This document shows positions 61,409 to 64,000 of a stretch of DNA of 64,000 nucleotides, piece after piece; position 1 is the first letter of the stretch, and each line of letters begins with the position of its first letter. Both the position numbers and the translations under genes were made by a program. The stretch is from Wuchereria bancrofti (Eukaryota > Nematoda > Chromadorea > Rhabditida > Onchocercidae). The notes beneath the pieces are model-generated. The model worked only from the letters and a program-made list of their open reading frames with translations, ran no database searches and was not told the DNA's origin. The DNA lies in the NCBI GenBank assembly GCA_005281725.1, contig SSBO01000009.1:5890303-5954302 (forward strand). Direction: 5' to 3'.

Positions 61409-64000
61409 TTACCATTTTGGCTTCCATTTTGATGACAAGTCAAATGATTTCTTGGATGATACTACTTGACTAGAAGCAGTCGATGCACAGATACTAGTAG
61501 AGTCATCACTGGTTGCAAGCAGAGCGCATGCTTCCCTGAATTCAATATCGCCGAAGGCATCAGATAATACACTTTCGACATCAAAAGCGTTCAAAAGCGA
61601 GTTGGTAGATTGGCGACTGATATCTGATCGAGTCGACGATGAATCTCGTAAACCTACAATAATATGGTTGCATTCCTATATGGCAGTGTTTCTTGATAAC
61701 AAATTTTTTCTTTTTCAATAATTCTTGTGAGTAGAAATTTAGATACCACGGGATAAATGCATGTCCTCTTCAAAGGTAGCAATATTTGCAGAATGTATGA
61801 TATCGGTTTGTGTAGTAGCATGATGTGTACGAGGTATCGGTTCACAAACTTGATCCATGAAGCGTTCCAATTTCGAATTTCTTACAAATTTACTGAACAA
61901 CATTGATCTAAAACAAAAGTTGTCAATGATAAACAAATATACATAATTCAAATTGCATAGTGAAAGAACATGTAAAAATGATGAACAAGCAAAAATGTTT
62001 TAAGCATGATAGCATGATAATCACTTTTGAAAGATTGCTCTTCACTTAATCGTTATCGGATATCCTTTCTTTCAGATAAGTATAGCAGTTCGATCCACTT
62101 CCTTGCGATAAGTATGGTAAGCAAAAAATTGCCATTCTAATTCTGGTATGAGTAGAAAAAATATTGCAAGATTATACCGAAATTTATACTAGAGAAATAA
62201 AAGTAGGTTTCTTAACATTTGATTTGTTATGAGCCGTTACTTATAGCTCATTTGATAAGAATGTAAGTAATATCAATATCAGCGTATCAGGTATTGCTAA
62301 TACTCGTACTACCATTGCAAGCATTTGATACCTAGTTTATGTTAACTTACTGAAAATCATCATTTGGGGTATAAAATTTTGCTTTTTCCAATGCTTGTAC
62401 AGTGCGAATAGCTGGAATGTGTTTCCATAGGTAATCGATTAAATCACCACCTCGAAGTGTTGGTCTTGAAAACTGCATTTCTCCCAGACTAATTCTACAT
62501 GTTTGTGCTGAAATTATGGTTAATTAATAGTTGAAATGGGAAAATAACAGTTAACAAGTACCTAAATTGGGCATTTCTTTGGCTTTCATTCTATTCCGCT
62601 AAGCTACTGCTCTAGACAAGCTTCACAAAAAAGAAAAAACTCACGCTGCTGATGTTCTTGTGATTGGTGCTGAAATGGTATAGACATTTCTGATTCGGAT
62701 TCGATATCAGAATTTATTTCAGCAAGTTGTGATTCGATCATATTATTTGCGATACGCTCAGCAACCCATTCTTTAAATCGGTTTGGCAAACTTCGCATTG
62801 CTTTATATTGTTTATCCAGAGGAACTGTTAGCAAACCACCTGAAGCAAAACATGCCGCATGTATCGTTTAGCTATTAGACTTCATAGGATTGCATAAAAT
62901 GAACAATTTAAAAACCTTACAAAAACTTCTGGCATTCATTTTAAAAGAAGAAAAGATTCCAAATTGGGGACAAGTCCCGAAATTAGCAAGTGTCTTCCAA
63001 CAACATACTACCACGAAAAGCAACAGATAATCATAAATGAGTATTGATTACTATTACCATTAATTCTAAATTATTGCTGTTGTAACCTTGTCTTCACTAA
63101 ACCTGTTTCCAGCATTAATTAGCGGTTCAGAATAACTAGGCGCTTTTTGCGCTACTCATGTATGCAAATTCTTACTAGCCATTCCAACTTCGAAAGGTGA
63201 AATTTTGCATTCATAATCGATTTCGTTCTTGGCAACAGCTGCTACCCGTTCAATTTCATCAATGTACTCCTGTAGGAGCTGTCCAAGAATTTTTTCTAGA
63301 GCCACCTGAAAGTAAGCAGTAAGACAGACGGATAAAATAGCAATAAGAAGAAATCAATATTACTCTCGTTTATTAGCTAGAAAGAGAAAATAGGAATAGA
63401 AATGAAAGAAAAGTTGCGAAAGTCTGACAACCACTTAATGGGATTAAAGGGATTTTCTTAATGAAATTTCATTACTGCTGAAATGCCTGAATTTTATCAA
63501 AAACAGATAAAAACTTACTAATCAACTGTAACTAATTAAATTTTCATGCAAAATGATTCTCATATTTTTTAAGGCAAGTAATAGAACTTTGAAAATTTGT
63601 TTGAAGTATTTATAAAAAAGATTTCAAAATATTTCAGAAATTTTCGATGACTAACTTGAATAAGGTTAATACACATTGATAGCAAGGCAAGTCCAATGAG
63701 GATTAGTAGAAAATAACCGAGCATCATATCTTTGTTACCTGGAACAATATCGCCTAAGCCAACCGTGCTGAAAAGTATTTTAATTAATCTCCAACTTCAC
63801 TTCCATGCAAAACTATTCAGTAACTGATACTAACCAATGAAAATTGATGAAGTGGAAGATCAAATTTAAAGAGTTCCCAAATTTTTTAAATATTAAAAAT
63901 CAAATGAAAAAGTTTACATTGTGAACAATTAATGCCGAATACCTTATGGAAACGAAGAAAAAGTAGACTGAGGTGAGGTATCCCCATTCAGGCTCATACA
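61409..64000 (-). CDS. TWK-type two-pore-domain (K2P) potassium channel, 3' part, cut by the window edge
   Basis: Exons: 64000-63943 (cut), 63767-63656, 63305-63176, 62839-62645, 62507-62351, 61907-61747, 61653-61409; phases agree. Seen: start of the second pore helix (EWGYLTSVYFFFVSI), selectivity filter STVGLGDIVPGNKDMM, M4 helix (LGYFLLILIGLALLSMCINL), then a long cytoplasmic tail of about 340 residues with polar Ser-rich end (DSSSTRSDISRQS ... KWKPKW). Known: K2P channels carry background K+ current; nematodes have a large TWK family with TVGLGD second filters. The N-terminus, M1, first pore and M2-M3 lie beyond position 64000, so the paralog cannot be named. The final TGGTAA is a stop in frame but also reads as a splice donor (TG then GTAAGT), so a longer isoform is possible. 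Confidence 0.93.

Overview
The window is eukaryotic and reads as nematode, most likely a filarial (clade III) worm. It is very AT-rich. Coding exons are short (8 to about 300 nt) with strict GT-AG borders and T-rich TTTTCAG-type acceptors, several introns are only 40-42 nt, and the proteins are worm-type: EAG/EGL-2, TWK K2P and NK-2 homeobox. The species call is inference. Most genes here are split into many small exons, so I rebuilt the models by joining exons whose splice phases agree; coordinates give the outer limits of each CDS, and exon lists are in the evidence text.

Layout, left to right. 434-8387 (-): a complete 20-exon EAG potassium channel (egl-2 ortholog). 8.4-14.2 kb: no gene seen, one diverged repeat pair. 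14263-16489 (-): an unrecognised small single-pass membrane protein. 18602-18841 (+): an orphan exon-like reading frame. 19891-28724 (-): a complete 28-exon TECPR2 ortholog (WD40 plus tectonin repeats). 30719-31879 (+): a new-looking 107-aa secreted protein in three exons. 33631-36533 (-): a multi-pass membrane protein. 39426-42141 (+): a complete 7-exon NK-2 class homeobox gene. 42919-53501 (-): a complete 29-exon phospholipase C-beta, converging on the homeobox gene. 53.5-61.4 kb: no convincing gene. 61409-64000 (-): the 3' part of a TWK two-pore potassium channel that runs off the right edge.

There is no operon-like packing: intergenic gaps are 0.8-8 kb. Functionally the neighbourhood mixes excitability genes (EAG channel, K2P channel, PLC-beta, which hydrolyses PIP2 downstream of Gq), an autophagy/membrane-trafficking factor (TECPR2) and a developmental regulator (NK-2). 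I see no evidence that they form one system. No mobile element, tRNA, rRNA, CRISPR or viral gene was recognised. The most novel items are the 107-aa secreted protein with FPW units and a polybasic stretch, the small membrane protein with a glycosaminoglycan-type motif, and splice-level oddities (a GC-AG intron and an 8-nt microexon in PLC-beta, a 17-nt microexon in TECPR2).
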